Positions 1 through 12,600 are shown, numbered from the stretch's first letter. The stretch is DNA of 64,000 bases from Monodelphis domestica (GCF_027887165.1 NC_077234.1:248707158-248771157), one strand, 5' to 3'. Notes: generated from the sequence alone by a model not told the origin. A program made the numbers and translations.

Positions 1-61
1 GAAATTTCCCAATGGGGAAATTTCCAACATTCACAAGTCTAAGAAATTTTTAAGGTTTACA
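1..61 (-). mobile_element. Edge of an LTR, minus strand (tentative)
   Basis: The first 61 bases resemble the plus-strand right end of the LTR at 6097-7085: both have an AATGGGGAA/AATGGAGAA block, a short gap, then AAGGTTTACA or AAGGTTCACA as the last bases. It would be the 5' end of a minus-strand LTR whose remainder lies left of the window. The match is short, so this is only a suggestion. Confidence 0.3.
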
Positions 62-1914
62 GAACCAAGGCTTACTTGGCTTCAAAGCCACTTTTATATT
101 CATTAAACTCCTCTTTATCTATAGTCCAGGGTTCTTAACCTGACATCCATGAGCTTATTTTTAATTTTGATAAGTATATTTCAATATAATTGGTCTCCTT
201 TGTAATACTCTATATTTTATTTTAAGCACTTAAAAGCACATTTTGACTTTCTTTAACTGCCAAAGGGGTCTCTATGACATAGATATACAAAAACTAAGAC
301 CCCTCCTCTGATCTGTTGTATAAGGGGGTAAAATTTAAGCTTTGACTTTAAGGAGACTTCAGTTTAAGTTGTCTGGCAATCTTTGGTGTAGATAATTTTA
401 GTGGCAGACCAACTGAATAAAAACTATGAAAGAACTTCTATGCATTAAAAATGGACAAATACATTTGACACTATATTTTTAGTACTTATAGATGAAGTGT
501 ATAAATGTAGATACAATTGTGATAGTGATGAATTGTTTGATCCTTTGCCAGAATCTTTGCAGACTTGCAGTTTCTTTCACCTCATATATTAAGAGTACGC
601 TCTGACAAGATTTTTGCCATATACTCGGCAATTGTACTAAAATGTATCTCTGGCCCTTTTCATTTTTTTCCTTTTTGCCTAATCATTTCAATGTTCTCTT
701 TAGAAGTGTTGTTAATACCATTACCATTAAACAAAAATACAATTGGCAATTTAAAGTTTATAATTAAAAAGTTAATCAAATTATTAGGTGTTTGAGATTA
801 ATTTTGGTCAGTAAGAAAAGACAAAGAGGGCCAGTGTCCTGGTGGAATGTGGTACCACTGCCTCAAGCAAAAATCTGACGTGTTCTGCCACTCCATGCAG
901 ATCCTGATAATGGGGAAATGTACCTAACGTTCACAGACATGATATTCTAATGGGGAGTCAAGAGATGAGGGAAGTAGTTTGTGGTTTACAAAGCAGTGCC
1001 TCTTAGTAGACAGACTCCATGTAGCTACATTTTGAAAAATAACTGTGACAAATTGATTTATTTTTTAAAAAGGCTCACTGAAGGGATTTGGTTATCATCC
1101 AACTCAATCAGAAGTACAAAATTTTCCCTGGGGTGTTGGGAAGTCTGAGTCACCCCACGAATAAGTATGACTGGAAAAAACACAAACTTTTCTGTATTAG
1201 GATCAACATGCAAGTCAAAATTAAATTCCAAAATCACCAAAGTCCTTTGAAGAATGTCTAGCAGACAGCACAGATTGGTGTATTGCTAAACTTGGTATTT
1301 TTTAGGATCCTTTAAAGTCCTATGCTAATGTAGTGCTGTAGCACTAAATGCCAATGAAGAGCTATTGATGAGTTGGGATAGGAGCAATGGCTTCCATGTT
1401 GTTAGCACTGCAGTGTGGATCATTTATCTAACTTCTCATCCTATCCTATGGGAGAAGGTTTGTTGTTGTTGCCTGTGTTTCATGCATTTGGAGAACTCAT
1501 GCTGTGGAAACTCCCCATATTGGTACAAATGAAATAAGTTCTTTATAGATATATATTTCATAAGCATACATTTTGCTATATGTATATGTTTTATAAAGAA
1601 GTATATATTTCTTACATATGCATATATAAATGTTATATTTTAAAGGAACTTGTTATCTTGGAAAGGGCATTTGCTCTGGAGTTGACCTGGGTCCAAATCC
1701 AATCTTTAATTCTTATTATGTGTTTTTTCAGAAAAATTCCTTCAAGATTAGATGTATAGGATAATTGTCTCCAAGTACATTTGAGGGCTGAGATGTATAG
1801 ATGAAGAATACAAAATCTATTTTGTACAGAGGCTTAATGAAATGGGAAAGTATTTTTTCTAACCTCTCTCAAGTGAGAAAAGAACTATTTTCCTCTTTTT
1901 TATCATTAGAACCT
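62..1914. other. Unassigned AT-rich DNA
   Basis: I recognise no repeat or gene here. The stretch is AT-rich with short alternating TA tracts near 1540-1640. A 60-codon minus-strand frame at 1058-1240 is treated as a finding; it has no recognisable domain. Confidence 0.5.
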
Positions 1915-2060
1915 CTGACAAGCATAGGATTCATAGATTATAAAGATTATAGATTTAGTGATGGAAGAGCATTCTGAGGCCAGTTAATCCAAACTCATTT
2001 TAGAGATGAGAAAACGAAGACATATAAGAAGTTACATTGCCCAAAGTTACATTTTAAAGC
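1915..2060 (-). mobile_element. MIR3-like SINE fragment
   Basis: Reads as the reverse complement of a MIR/MIR3 core: a GATGGAAGAGCATT block (usually GGAAGGGACCTTAGAG), then TTTTAGAGATGAGAAAACG (usually TTTTACAGATGAGGAAACT) and TTGCCCAAAGTTACA. It is diverged, so an old insertion. This block order recurs in many places in the window. Confidence 0.55.
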
Positions 2061-2079
2061 ATATCGATACTGTAGAAAT

Positions 2080-2355
2080 AATAATAATAATAGCTAATAT
2101 TTAAATAATACTTATTATGTGCCAGACAGTGGGCTAAGCACTTTACAATGATCTTTTCCTTTGGTTCTGAAACCAACCCTGGGAAATAAGTGCTATTTTT
2201 GTCCCTATTTTACAGATGAAAAAAAACTGAGGGAAAAAGGTTAAATGACTTACCCACAGTTACATTACTATTAAGAATCTGAAATTGGATTTGAACTCAT
2301 GTCTTCCTGACTTGAGGCCCACTGTCCTCCAACCACTGTGCCATTTAGTTGCCTT
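2080..2355 (-). mobile_element. MIR/MON1-type CORE-SINE, near full length
   Basis: Minus-strand element read from its tail inward: TTATGTGCCAGACAGTGGGC (L2-like tail), AACCCTGGGAAATAAGTGCT, TTTTACAGATGAAAAAAAACT, GACTTACCCACAGTTACA (CORE), then a tRNA-derived head ending in CCACTGTGCCATTTAGTTGCC. All parts are in the usual order. Such SINEs are copied by L2-type LINEs through the shared tail. Confidence 0.8.
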
Positions 2356-2394
2356 AAAGATCACTGGCAACAGAGTAGGGGAATTTGGGTTTAA

Positions 2395-2555
2395 AGTTAA
2401 AGTCTAAAATTAAAGCACCTTGCTTCCGATGCTTAATACTTATGAGATATTGGGCAAATCACATCCTCTCTAGGTCTCCATTTCCTTACCAGTAAAATGA
2501 AAGAACAGATGGCCTCACAAATCCCATCCAATTCCAAATCTATGATATAATCATC
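2395..2555 (+). mobile_element. MIR3-like SINE, sense
   Basis: Shows GGGCAAATCACATCCTCTCT (usually GGGCAAGTCACTTAACCTCT), GTCTCCATTTCCTTACC, AGTAAAATGAAAGAACAGAT, then ATTCCAAATCTATGAT, the normal MIR3 tail. Diverged. Confidence 0.65.
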
Positions 2556-2704
2556 CTTATTGATCCACAGCACACACTATAGTCTAAATAAAAACAAAGA
2601 AAAAAGTGACCAAAATAATGATTCAGATATTTCCACTAGAGTGGCACCTCCAGGAAGAGTTAGTTGACCCCCTCTTGCTGGTACTCATTTAGTCCAAGAT
2701 CTGG

Positions 2705-2913
2705 TTGAGAAGCAGCCAGGTGGTACAGTGGATAGAGCACCAGTCCTGGAGTCAGGAAGATCTGAATTCAAGGCAGAACTCAGGCATTTACTTGCTGTCT
2801 GACCCTAAGCAAGTCACTTAACCCTGATTTGCCTCAGTTCCTCATCTGTAATATCTTTACTGATCCCTCTGACACATAAAGTGTCAGACACAACTGAAAG
2901 ACTAAATAACAGC
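2705..2913 (+). mobile_element. MAR1-type CORE-SINE, sense
   Basis: Starts with AGAAGCAGCCAGGTGGTACA, the tRNA-like head of this marsupial SINE (usually GGCAGCTAGGTGGCACAGTG), followed by CCTGGAGTCAGGAAGATCTG, a CORE block with AAGCAAGTCACTTAACCCTG and CCTCATCTGTAA, and an RTE/BovB-like tail GTGTCAGACACAACTGAAAG. The tail indicates mobilisation by an RTE-type LINE. Confidence 0.8.
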
Positions 2914-5650
2914 CAGGATCTGGTTACACCAAAGCCAAATAGTCAGGATAAAGATAAAAGATTGGCTCACAAGCTAGTACTGCTTCTGAAAACTCAGACC
3001 TCTATGGACTAATGCAAACCCTCAATTCACTCAGAAAATTGCTGCCTCCAGATGTAATGCTACTGCTATATACATGAGTGATGGCATGTCAGTTATGTTA
3101 ATTATATTGTATTCTGAGTTAAGGTGGGCTCTCCAATCACAAATCAATATAGCTATAGCGTACTTTATGAAGCAATTACAATCTGTGGTTTCTTTATATT
3201 GGGCTTCCTTTATGCTAGATTGAAAAGATCTAATTTGGCCTAAAATCAATAAAAGCTGGGTTAAATAAGCTGTATTATGGAAAGGAAGTGGAAGAACAAA
3301 TGGCTTAATGACTTTTGATAGCTACTGCTATTATATATTTAGGTTTTAGTTAAGATAGTCACAGAAAGGGCGAGTGTGCATACAGGATTAAGTTTAACCA
3401 CATCTGGAACCCTAAATAAATGAGGTTGATAGAATAGAAATGTGGCCAAGAAAGATTAGATTATATGTTGAATGCTATGAAAAAAAAAAGTTTATTTATG
3501 TTTTTCTTCCCCTAAAACAAAACAAAGCAAAATTTGACAAAAAAAGATTGTTTGGCTTATGCTTTGGAAGATGAGTCAAGGAAGAGCGGGAAGAATATCA
3601 GAAGATATGAGGGTGGGTTTAGAAGGGTATGTGATGATGGGGGAAAATTAAGAATGAAGCTGTGCTAACAGAGGAAAGTTAGTTATGTTGGCTGTAAAGA
3701 ATGATTTGGGTACATACAACATGCCAGTCCCAAAGGCAGCTCAAGGCACAAAGAAAAAATTCAAATTGGTCTCTTCCATCACTGATAAATGAATAGTGGT
3801 CTGTATTTGTGAAGAGTATAACAGTGCAGTTATTTGGATCTGGCTTCACAAAGGTGAAATACAGCACATTAGAAGCTGATACCTCATTGGTTGAACCACT
3901 AAGCCCCTGAATTGCTTTACTTGAGATGTATTGTAATGTTTCCTTCCTTCCAATAAAAGACTAGCCATTGCTCTAGCTCTCCCATAAAAAAAAAAGATGG
4001 AGTCAAGAAGACTAAATTAAAATATTGGCATTTGTTAATCATTAAAGAGCTAACAGAAAATTTTAAGAAGGTTAGGAAAGAGCCAGAGACAAATTAAAAG
4101 ACAGACAGATAAAAATGGAGTTCTGAAACTCAATTTGTGTTGTCTAGGGAATAGAAAAAGCCTTTTGCTTCTTTTCTCCATCCTGGGAATTCTACTCATG
4201 CCAATATTGGAGAATGGATGGAATGGAGGAAGCTCTTTTTTATCCAATATTAATTATACTTTTGTAATTGAATTGGTTTAGAAAATTTGTTTACAAGTTT
4301 GAAGACAAATAGATGGAGAGAAATAGTCAAAGTGTATGGTAAGGACTAAATTAATAAAAATAAAGATAAAGGATTATTCAAAATAGAATAGAATTATTTT
4401 AATCCTAACTGGTTCCCAGGGATTTCAATGTCCCCTGAAATCCCCAAATATCTCATCTACAACCAAAAGTACTTGCTTTTCGGTAACAGATTACTCTAAT
4501 TCACATATTTTCTTTAGCATACAAATATAAAAATTACCCATAGTATCCTATATCTCATTTTTAAAAATCAGGTGATATGCCTGAAAAGCTATATTTTGTC
4601 TTCAGACAGTCTCATTTCTTCAGGTCTTGACACACTGCTCCTCCTTTCCAAAACTGACAGATTGATTGGACATAATCCAATTTAATTCAACATGCATTTA
4701 TTAGATGGTAAGGGGTACATTTATGGAGTTAAACACAATGCAGAGTTTTGCACAACATTTCTATTATTTAAATCTAATTTGACTGCACAAAATTTAAGCA
4801 AGTCCAAATTATTTATATTACATTGAATGCTTTTTGTTTCCAAATAATATTGCAAGGAATAAATAGGCTTAGAAAATTTCTTATTATATTTAACATATTT
4901 ATTTGAAGAGAATCTTTATGAGAGGATTTGACATGTTAAAAATCACATGTAAGCAATCACATAGAATCTATTCGCTTGTCAGAAATACTTAACTTTTTCT
5001 TGTCTTGTGAAAAAACAACTTTTGTGTCCTCAGAATATTATGGGAAAAATATTACCACAAGGTCATAGAACATGCCCTCTAGTGTAATATATTTCCTACT
5101 TTGTAGGTTCTTCCAAGTCAGTGTCTTTTCTGGTAGGAACATTCCTTGGTGGATGAGCAAGCTGAACTTAATTCCCAACCTAGGAAAGAAGATGCATTGG
5201 TGGTTAAGAGTTCATACGTCAGGATTTCTCCATCTCTTTCTTCTCTGTTCTGATTTGGGGCATATGTCTGGAAATGATGAGTTGATTTAATTTTGGGATA
5301 CATTTCTCTTCCCACCCAACCTCTTTGTGTCAGAAATGGTATAGAACTTGTTGATGTCAGCTACAGTGTGGGTTACCGCCATGTTTATCTTCAAAAGACC
5401 TCACAGCAACAACTAATGCCCCCAACCACAAGACTTGATTATTATAATTCCCTCTTCCTCAGACCTCTAGTTTAACTTCTCCATTGCTTGCAGATTGCTT
5501 CAACTTTCACAGTATACAGTTTGTTCAATGTTTCACTATCAAGAACAAGCAAGATTTCTTCTTTTTTTAGGTTTGGGGCCTTAATAACTTTACTATCATT
5601 ATTTAATATATTAAACTTGCCTATGTATTACATAGACTCCATGAAGTGAT
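2914..5650. other. Unassigned AT-rich DNA
   Basis: No gene or clear repeat. 4690-4760 contains TTCAACATGCATTTATTAGA, which resembles an antisense L2 tail. Short A-runs occur at 3479-3490 and 3987-3996. Frames present are short and show no domain. Confidence 0.45.
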
Positions 5651-5684
5651 AGGTACATTGTGTGTAATTTCCTGCAGATTAGAT

Positions 5685-5760
5685 CTTTGGAATCCTAGAA
5701 CTAGAAGAGACATAGAGAGGTTATCTGGATAAGCACTCATCCTTGGATCCTTTGGAGAAT
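5685..5760 (-). mobile_element. MIR3-like fragment
   Basis: Short stretch with TCCTAGAACTAGAAGAGACA and GAGAGGTTATCTGGAT, resembling the antisense MIR3 tail (AGAGCTGGAAGGGACCTTAGAG). Too short for a firm family call. Confidence 0.35.
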
Positions 5761-5814
5761 ATCTAAAATAAATGGCTGTTGATCTTTATTAAAAAAATAA
5801 ATAACTTGGGATCT

Positions 5815-6060
5815 TTCTTGTACAGGAAACATTTCCCAAGTCCTCTTAATTGTAGTGCCTTCTCTCTGTTCTTTTTTCCTATTTGCCCTATTTATAACCT
5901 ACTTTGTAGATATCATTTTGCTTTATTGGGTCCCCCATTAGATTGTAAACTTTTTTAAAGGAGGGTCTGCCTTTTGTCTCTTTTTGTAATCCCAAAACTT
6001 AATAGAATTTCTGGCACATAGTGAGTAGATGCTTAATAAATAGTAATTGACTGATTGATT
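5815..6060 (+). mobile_element. L2-type LINE 3' end, sense
   Basis: Contains the usual L2 3' tail: ATTAGATTGTAAACTTTTTT, AGGGTCTGCCTTTTGT, TGTAATCCCAAAACTTA, TCTGGCACATAGTGAGTAG and ATGCTTAATAAATAGTAATT, ending in GACTGATTGATTGACT. The preceding 120 bases are consistent with the noncoding L2 3' region. L2 reverse transcriptase normally recognises this tail. Confidence 0.7.
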
Positions 6061-6096
6061 GACTTTTATGTCAAAGGCATAAAGTACATTTGGAAG

Positions 6097-7085
6097 TGTA
6101 AGAGTTAAAATAGTTGAGGCCATAAACTGTAGTGATTAAAATAGTGGACGACATAAATTGTAGTAGATAAAAGAGTGGATGAGTAAGTTGTGACCGCAGG
6201 AAATATGTTTTCACTACAGTGTCTTGTTTTTAAATCAAATATAAGGTGGTCACCAGGGAAATATTCCCAATTATTCAATATACCCAAGTCAGCTGAGTTT
6301 TATAGAGATTTTAATTTATACAAATGAGGAATTAAAGAGAGAAAAAGGAAATAATGAGAAAAGGGCATGAGCCAGCCTAGGAAGAGAGGGATCAGTCAGT
6401 CTTTTATCACTCACCACAAGATCTGTCAAAGCAAGGATTCAGAGGGACAGAGTCTCCTCAGAGGGAGTTCCAGCCAGAGTCAGCCTCCCTCAGACTGTCT
6501 TCAAGAGCCTTGTCAAGAGACTCATCCTTAAGAGATTGTCCTGCTCTCAGATTTCTCATCTCCTTATAAAGGGAATTTTCTCCTATGTCTCCTCCCCTAA
6601 GTTTTCCCATCTACCAATCACAGTAGACATTTTCCAAAGCACAGACCATTCTTAGTTCACACCTAAGAAGTCTAAACTTTTGAGTAATTTACACCTGAGT
6701 AGACTAGAATCTCTGAGTAAGTTCTCACCTCTTTGCTCCTTGTAAGTTCACAAGTTGCCTGACCTTTATAGGTACTTAGCACCTTTTTGTATTAGTCCTA
6801 AAAATAGGCACAGCTTAAGAACTTTTTGTCTTACTATAAGTATGGGTTTAAGTATTTTTCATTGTTCAGCAAAGAGTTTACAACTTTATCTTCCCCTAAA
6901 GTATGTTTAAGTATGGTGAAGTAGAGTTCTCACATTCCTGATCAAGTACCTTCACTGCCCAAATGGGGAATGGTCCCAATGGAGAATGGTCTTAACCCAA
7001 CTTTATGAAGTAGGGTCTGGGAATTTCTTCAAGGTATACAATCCTAACCCTATGAAGTAGGGTCTGAGAATTGTTAAGGTTCACA
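6097..7085 (-). mobile_element. Solo LTR, ERV1-type, minus strand, with 4-bp target duplication
   Basis: The element begins TGTAAG and ends TTCACA, giving the TG...CA ends of an LTR. GAAG lies directly outside both ends (6093-6096 and 7086-7089), a 4-bp duplication of the size made by gammaretrovirus-like integrases. The element is 989 bp. It is homologous along its length to the plus-strand LTR at 46263-47189: shared stretches include the start, the block TTTAAGTATTTTTCATTGTT in reverse and the tail TGTCTTGTTTTTAAATCAAA. No internal retroviral sequence flanks it, so it is a solo LTR left by LTR-LTR recombination. A tandem CTACARTTTATG unit near 6110-6175 marks its 3' end. Confidence 0.85.
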
Positions 7086-7089
7086 GAAG

Positions 7090-7560
7090 TACTTAATAAA
7101 ACACTTTCAAACATAGGTATTCTTACAGCAACAGAGTAAGGCAGGGTGGAAAACTTTATTACTTCTCTTTTACAGAAGAGTAACTAAATGACTTGTTAGT
7201 AATAATTTGTTCCCCATAGCTTTTAGTTCTCTAGTTCTCCTTCCCTTGTACCATAATGTTTAAGCTTCTGTAGATCAACATTGTTTCCAAATCTAGCATA
7301 TTAAGAATTGTTTTTATTATAAAGTAATATATATAAATATCTTTATAAATAATATATATTCATATATTATTTAATTAACATAGTAATATATATGAATAAT
7401 ATATATTTAATGGTATATGTTCATATACCATTAAAATGTAAGGAGAAAAGTATGACCATTCAGTCACCTCAAAGATACAGGAAAGGACAATATTTGCTCT
7501 TTAGGGGTGTGGTTCTTTAATTTTATTTCACTGATATAGGAAAATTATTATGCGGAAATT
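7090..7560. other. AT-rich unassigned DNA with hairpin-forming tract
   Basis: 7310-7440 is almost pure A/T with repeated ATATAT blocks. It includes a 14-bp perfect inverted repeat separated by 2 bases (7406-7419 and 7422-7435). No gene seen. Confidence 0.5.
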
Positions 7561-7574
7561 CTACTAATGAAGAT

Positions 7575-7830
7575 TGATTCAATCAATGAGCATCTGTTAT
7601 ACACTTTTGTACCAGTCACAGTGCTAGGCACTGAAGATACAAATAAAAAATTAAACCTCCATTGCTATTACAGACCTTTTATTCTACTAAGGGGAAATAG
7701 CAGCAGGACTCAAATTCAACCTTTATGACTTGCCCAGGTTCACACAGTCTGTCTCAATGGCATAACTTTGACTCAGGTCTCCTCAACTTCAAGGCTATTA
7801 TAAGTTGTCTTTTGAAAATTACACGATGAC
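7575..7830 (-). mobile_element. L2 tail and MIR-like fragment, antisense
   Basis: Begins with TTCAATCAATGAGCATCTGT and CAGTGCTAGGCACTGAAGAT, the antisense L2/MIR tail. It continues with a degraded CORE-like block around GACTTGCCCAGGTTCACACA and CTCAGGTCTCCTCAACTTCA. The order fits one minus-strand SINE or an L2 tail with a MIR next to it. Confidence 0.55.
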
Positions 7831-7839
7831 TTTATTTTG

Positions 7840-9390
7840 CTGCCTTCTTCCTCTCTTCCTCTCCCTCATCTTGTCTTTGTAATGGCAAATAATTTACTGT
7901 GTTAGTCTTTCTTAATTTTGCTGTGGCATCTCTAGCAAGCCATCATTTACTTAGGTAGTAGGAGCTTAAAGATTGTGCATCTTCTGACACTGGAGTTATT
8001 CCACTGATTTATAGGGCTAGGTCACTTTAGCTCAGCAATATGTTGAAACCAGCTGGTACTTGATCAGGAGAATTTATTGTTAAATTCTCAATGTGAGCAT
8101 TTACATCTCAAAATTAGCAAATTGCACAGATTAGGGAATGAGTTGTTTGGTTGATTGTCAAGATTTAAGAAGCTGATGGAGTAAATGACAATAATGCATA
8201 TTCAACTTTAAAGTGTGTCCTGGACACATGGGGGGGGGGGGAATGGGAAGGGAGACTCAGTGATTAAACATAAACAAATAATAAAAATATTTTAAAATAT
8301 TAAAAAATAAAGCATGCCCTTGCTTTATCTACTTAGATTTGCTCTCCTTTTCAAAGGCAGGAACTTGAGTGAATCTTCTCAATCTGTGATGTGCACATTG
8401 ATGTAAATCCACCTAGACCCATGCAGAGCCAATTATATAACCCAAAGTTTAAGGATGGGAGAATGGAGGAAGTGTGTAGATGGAAAATAACTTATGCCTA
8501 ATAGCTCTGCTGACATAGTATGATTTGAGGAGCAACAGCTAAACAAAATATCTCTCTAGCCCTCCTATTAATCTATCTGAAATTTCTATTTTAGGCATTG
8601 AAAACCACTGTTAAAATGCATTATAATGAAAGGAGGAGGTCAACATTGAGAATGATCATCTTTTAATACCTTAGCACACGTTAGTTTTGTCCAAATAGTG
8701 AACTGGTTTCATAGCAGGCACTTAAATTGGAAAGGTAGATGCTAAGCATGGGGAGGGACATGATCATAAAAGTTCTAAGCATGTCAGTGACTAGGATGAA
8801 AGTCATAATATTATATATTGCGAGGGGAGAGACTGGGAGGGAAAGCAGAAGCACACATTTGTGTGTGTGTGCATATATATATATATACATACATGTGTGT
8901 GCTGTGTGTGTTTCTGTATGTCTAAGAAAGCAAAATTTTTCCATTGGCCAACTAAATTCACTAGGCACATACATAAGTGACACAAGGTAGAGAGCTCAGT
9001 GCAATGGATGCTAATATGAATAAAATTATTATAAGCTCCATCCTATTATCACTTTTCCATTGGTTTCTGATGGCATTCTTCTCTTCTGTACGGAAGTACA
9101 CAGAATACTTCCTCCTCAGTATACATAGACATAGTACTGACTATTGCTGGAGGATAACATAGATTCTCTCATGCCTCCTGGTTTTTTCCCCTTGGAATTT
9201 GATTAGTACTAGGTATCTGTTAATCACAGCCTAACCTAGTTGTCAATCAAAACTTTTATTCATCTAGACTGCATAATAGATAAAAAACTCTCATTAGAGG
9301 GTTCAACAGGAGCTAATCAGAAGATGGTAGAACCACTATTCATCTTCAGTAATTTATCATTCTACCACTGCTACTTCTACACAGCTAGCA
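7840..9390. other. Unassigned DNA, possible ancient repeat
   Basis: 7970-8230 has even base composition and looks like an old dispersed repeat, but I cannot name it. A run of 12 G occurs at 8230-8241. The rest is AT-rich. Overlapping frames at 8681-8990 are produced by the dinucleotide tract at 8861-8911. Confidence 0.35.
8861..8911. repeat. (GT)n-(AT)n microsatellite
   Basis: GT repeat followed by an AT repeat and a second interrupted GT run; likely variable in length. Confidence 0.85.
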
Positions 9391-9394
9391 TTTG

Positions 9395-9605
9395 TATATT
9401 GCTTAAGGGATTGAAAGTACTTAATAAATATATCTCATTTTATCTTCACAATAACCCTAGGAGGTTTTATCCCCATTTTACAGATAAGGAAACAGCCACA
9501 GAGAGTTTAAGTGACTTAGTCAGGGCTAAACAGCTAATAAGGTTTGACAGCTGGATTTGACCTCAGATCTTTCTAATCCCAGGGCTCTATCTACTATACA
9601 CCAGC
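9395..9605 (-). mobile_element. MIR-type CORE-SINE, antisense
   Basis: Ordered blocks: CTTAATAAATATATCTCATT, CACAATAACCCTAGGAGG, ATTTTACAGATAAGGAAACA, GAGAGTTTAAGTGACTTAGT, CAGCTAATAAGGTTTGACAG and GGGCTCTATCTACTATACAC. All match the reverse complement of MIR in the right order. Old and moderately diverged. Confidence 0.8.
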
Positions 9606-12600
9606 TACCACAAATCATGTCCGACCCATCTTGAGCTTACCATCGCTAGTAATGCACAGAAAGTGGTCCCATGAAGATCTCGTTGTTCATAGGTAAGTAA
9701 CTTTTCACCCACTATTTAAACTTCAAAAGAAAAGTCTTCAGAAAGATTCAGGAATATTATAGGAGAAGATAGAATGGAGGAAAGAGGGATGGGAAGGGAA
9801 GAAGAGGTGGCAGAAGGGCAAGGGAAAGAAGAGTTAAACAATATTTTTTCCAAAGTTGGGAAACTTTCTGAAGCATAATAGTATCTGTTTTCAGAGGAGA
9901 AATCAGTAATATGAATATATCTTTGTGAACCCTTTGAATATTAACTCATTTTTTGGTGAAAGACAAATAGAGGCTCAAACGACATGGCTAGATCATATAT
10001 TGTTTCTACGTACTGCTGTGCAAGTGAATTCAGTCCTGATCTGAATGGTAAGAGCAAATTCATGGAGGATGAATAATAGCATGACATAGCTAATTAATGC
10101 CAGTTCAATTCAGGCCTCTTAGGCAATCATGCCAAATTGTCCTGTGCAGTGGGGTGTTTTTTATGTGACAGCAGTGTATGGGGGATTGATCTGAGGATGT
10201 AAAGATGGCGTCAAACTATGGTCCCTGAACTAATGGCTCAGCATTATTGTAGTCACTGAATTATGGCCTTTTGATCTGAAAAAACTGCCACAAGACTTAA
10301 CTTTCCTGAAATACTGTCATAAAATAGAATTAAGAAATAACTAACTCATCAATCATTGAGATTTTATGCTGTTTCCCAGCATTTGAAGAGCACATTTAAG
10401 GATTCTGAATTTCCCTCCATTCTTTAACATTTCACTGCATAAAGAAAATCAGATAAACCAGGTTTTGCTGTAAGGTTTGCTGTTCCACTTTACAAGGCAA
10501 TAATCTTACTTCTTTGAAATAATTATGTAGCTAAAGCAGATAAATAAGTTTGCCGAAGTCTTCAGAGAAGTTACTTCTAAGGGGAAAAACTTGAGACCAA
10601 CATATTCTTTCTTCTACCTATGATTTCTCCATACCTTAATTTATTTGTTTATTAAAATACAGTCTTCGTTTGCCTAGACTAGATTTAATCCCTTTGAAAG
10701 GTGATTAAACAGAAACAAAGAGATGTCTGCCCTAAAACACTCCATCTATAAAAACAGTTTGAAAATCAGATGAAATTAAATCATTAGCATTTTTCAGGAT
10801 TAACTGAGTCTGGAAGCAGGAATGTGAATCTGAAAATATATGAACTTTAATTATTTCACCTATTTGGATTGTTGATGTTAAAGATGAAAATTTCCCAGTA
10901 TCTATGCACAACAAATATTTTCTGGCTAATAGTTAATACCTTCTATAATATTTCTATTTTTCAAGAACCCTATGATGAATTTGAAAAAAAATTAAAAATT
11001 ATATTTCTATGATATGTAAATTTCAGGATCTGTGAAATGAATTGTATAATTTATGCTTCCATTGTTTCCATGTAACGTTATAATAGACCTATTGTTTAGG
11101 GTAGAATTTCTAGAAATTATTCTAGAGCTGCATGCATGCTGTTTCCTAACTCTTTCTATTTACAGAGATAAAATATGACGTACACATTTTCTCATGCCAG
11201 ATTTTATTTTTACAAATGGGTTTTGGTTTAAAAGGAGCCAATCAGTTTCATACACACAGTGCTTTGTCAATGCTCAGTGGACAATCTGGTTAGCAGTGCT
11301 GCCCTAATCAAGCTTGTTGTAAAGATTTTCCTTTAGTAAAATAAATAAGGGAAAATTATTTTTGCAACCTTTTAGAAAGGGGTTCCAATCCTTTTCTGGA
11401 TGTTTGGGTTATTCAGTTGTGTTAAGAGCTTGTCACTAACCTCATCGTTTTGCTCCAACTCATCTTTTGCAAACAGATTTTAACCTTGTCGACTATTCCA
11501 TTGTATATGAAATATTTCATATAAAGATGCGTGTATAGTAGACATTATATAAATCTATACAGGTAAAATGCCTACCAATGGGCTTTTAAGTACACTTTTT
11601 ACTGGTTATCAAATTTGTTTTACTAACTTATTAATGTGCAGACAAATGGGACTTCACAAATATCTCTTCCCTTGGCATATAATATAGTCAGCTGCTTAAA
11701 TATCCATATTTCTTTTACTTGATCTGAATTTTGGACATCATATAGTGCCATCTAATTTGAAGGGGGTTTTGTTGTTATTTTGTTATGGTATGTACTTGTT
11801 TCACCTGAAATATTTTATAGAGAGAAATATTAGAGTACTTTCAGTCCCTAGCTTCTTTGCTCAAACTAAGAAGGTTTTTGTTTCATTTTCTTTCTTCAAC
11901 TTAGCTTATTTTGGCAATAAATCCTAGAAAGAAGAGCATTTGTCTATAAGGCATCCATAAACTCATCTAACATAAACTGCTGACATTGGATAGGAGTAGA
12001 CTTTTATCACTACTAATCTAAGTTGAACTGAAATGGTTAGCTTGGTATCTCAATAATATATTTTGCACATATTAAATAGTAGCAAAAAAAAATAAAGATA
12101 GCATTTGTTGTACAAAAATGGCAACCTAAAATGTATTACAAGTGTATAAAATCAAACATGCCTATGCAACCATTCCATTATGGGACTGAGAAAAAAATCA
12201 TTATGCATGACAGAGCACTTAGAGTGGTAGCTTGAATATGCAAAGAAAAAGAAAAAGAAAGCCCTCATAGATTTAAATAAATCTACTGAAATACTCATTT
12301 TATGTTAAAAATTAAAAATGGCAGTTTCTAGCAAAAATATGCTTGAATATTAGGTATAAGATATATCTTCAAAATATTAATAACTTTATTTATAATTAAA
12401 CTGGAATGGGATTAAGAAATAAAGGAGTACTTGGAGTTAGTTTTGAATTGTACCAAGTACCCCTGAGGATTAGATTCAGATAATCTTGACTTTAAAGGGA
12501 ACCAGCGTGATGCTAATATTCACATCACAGGAATGCAGAGATGAGAAATTGACCTTTCCCTTTATGTGCTGTCATCAAATAGTTTCATACCCCAGTGATG

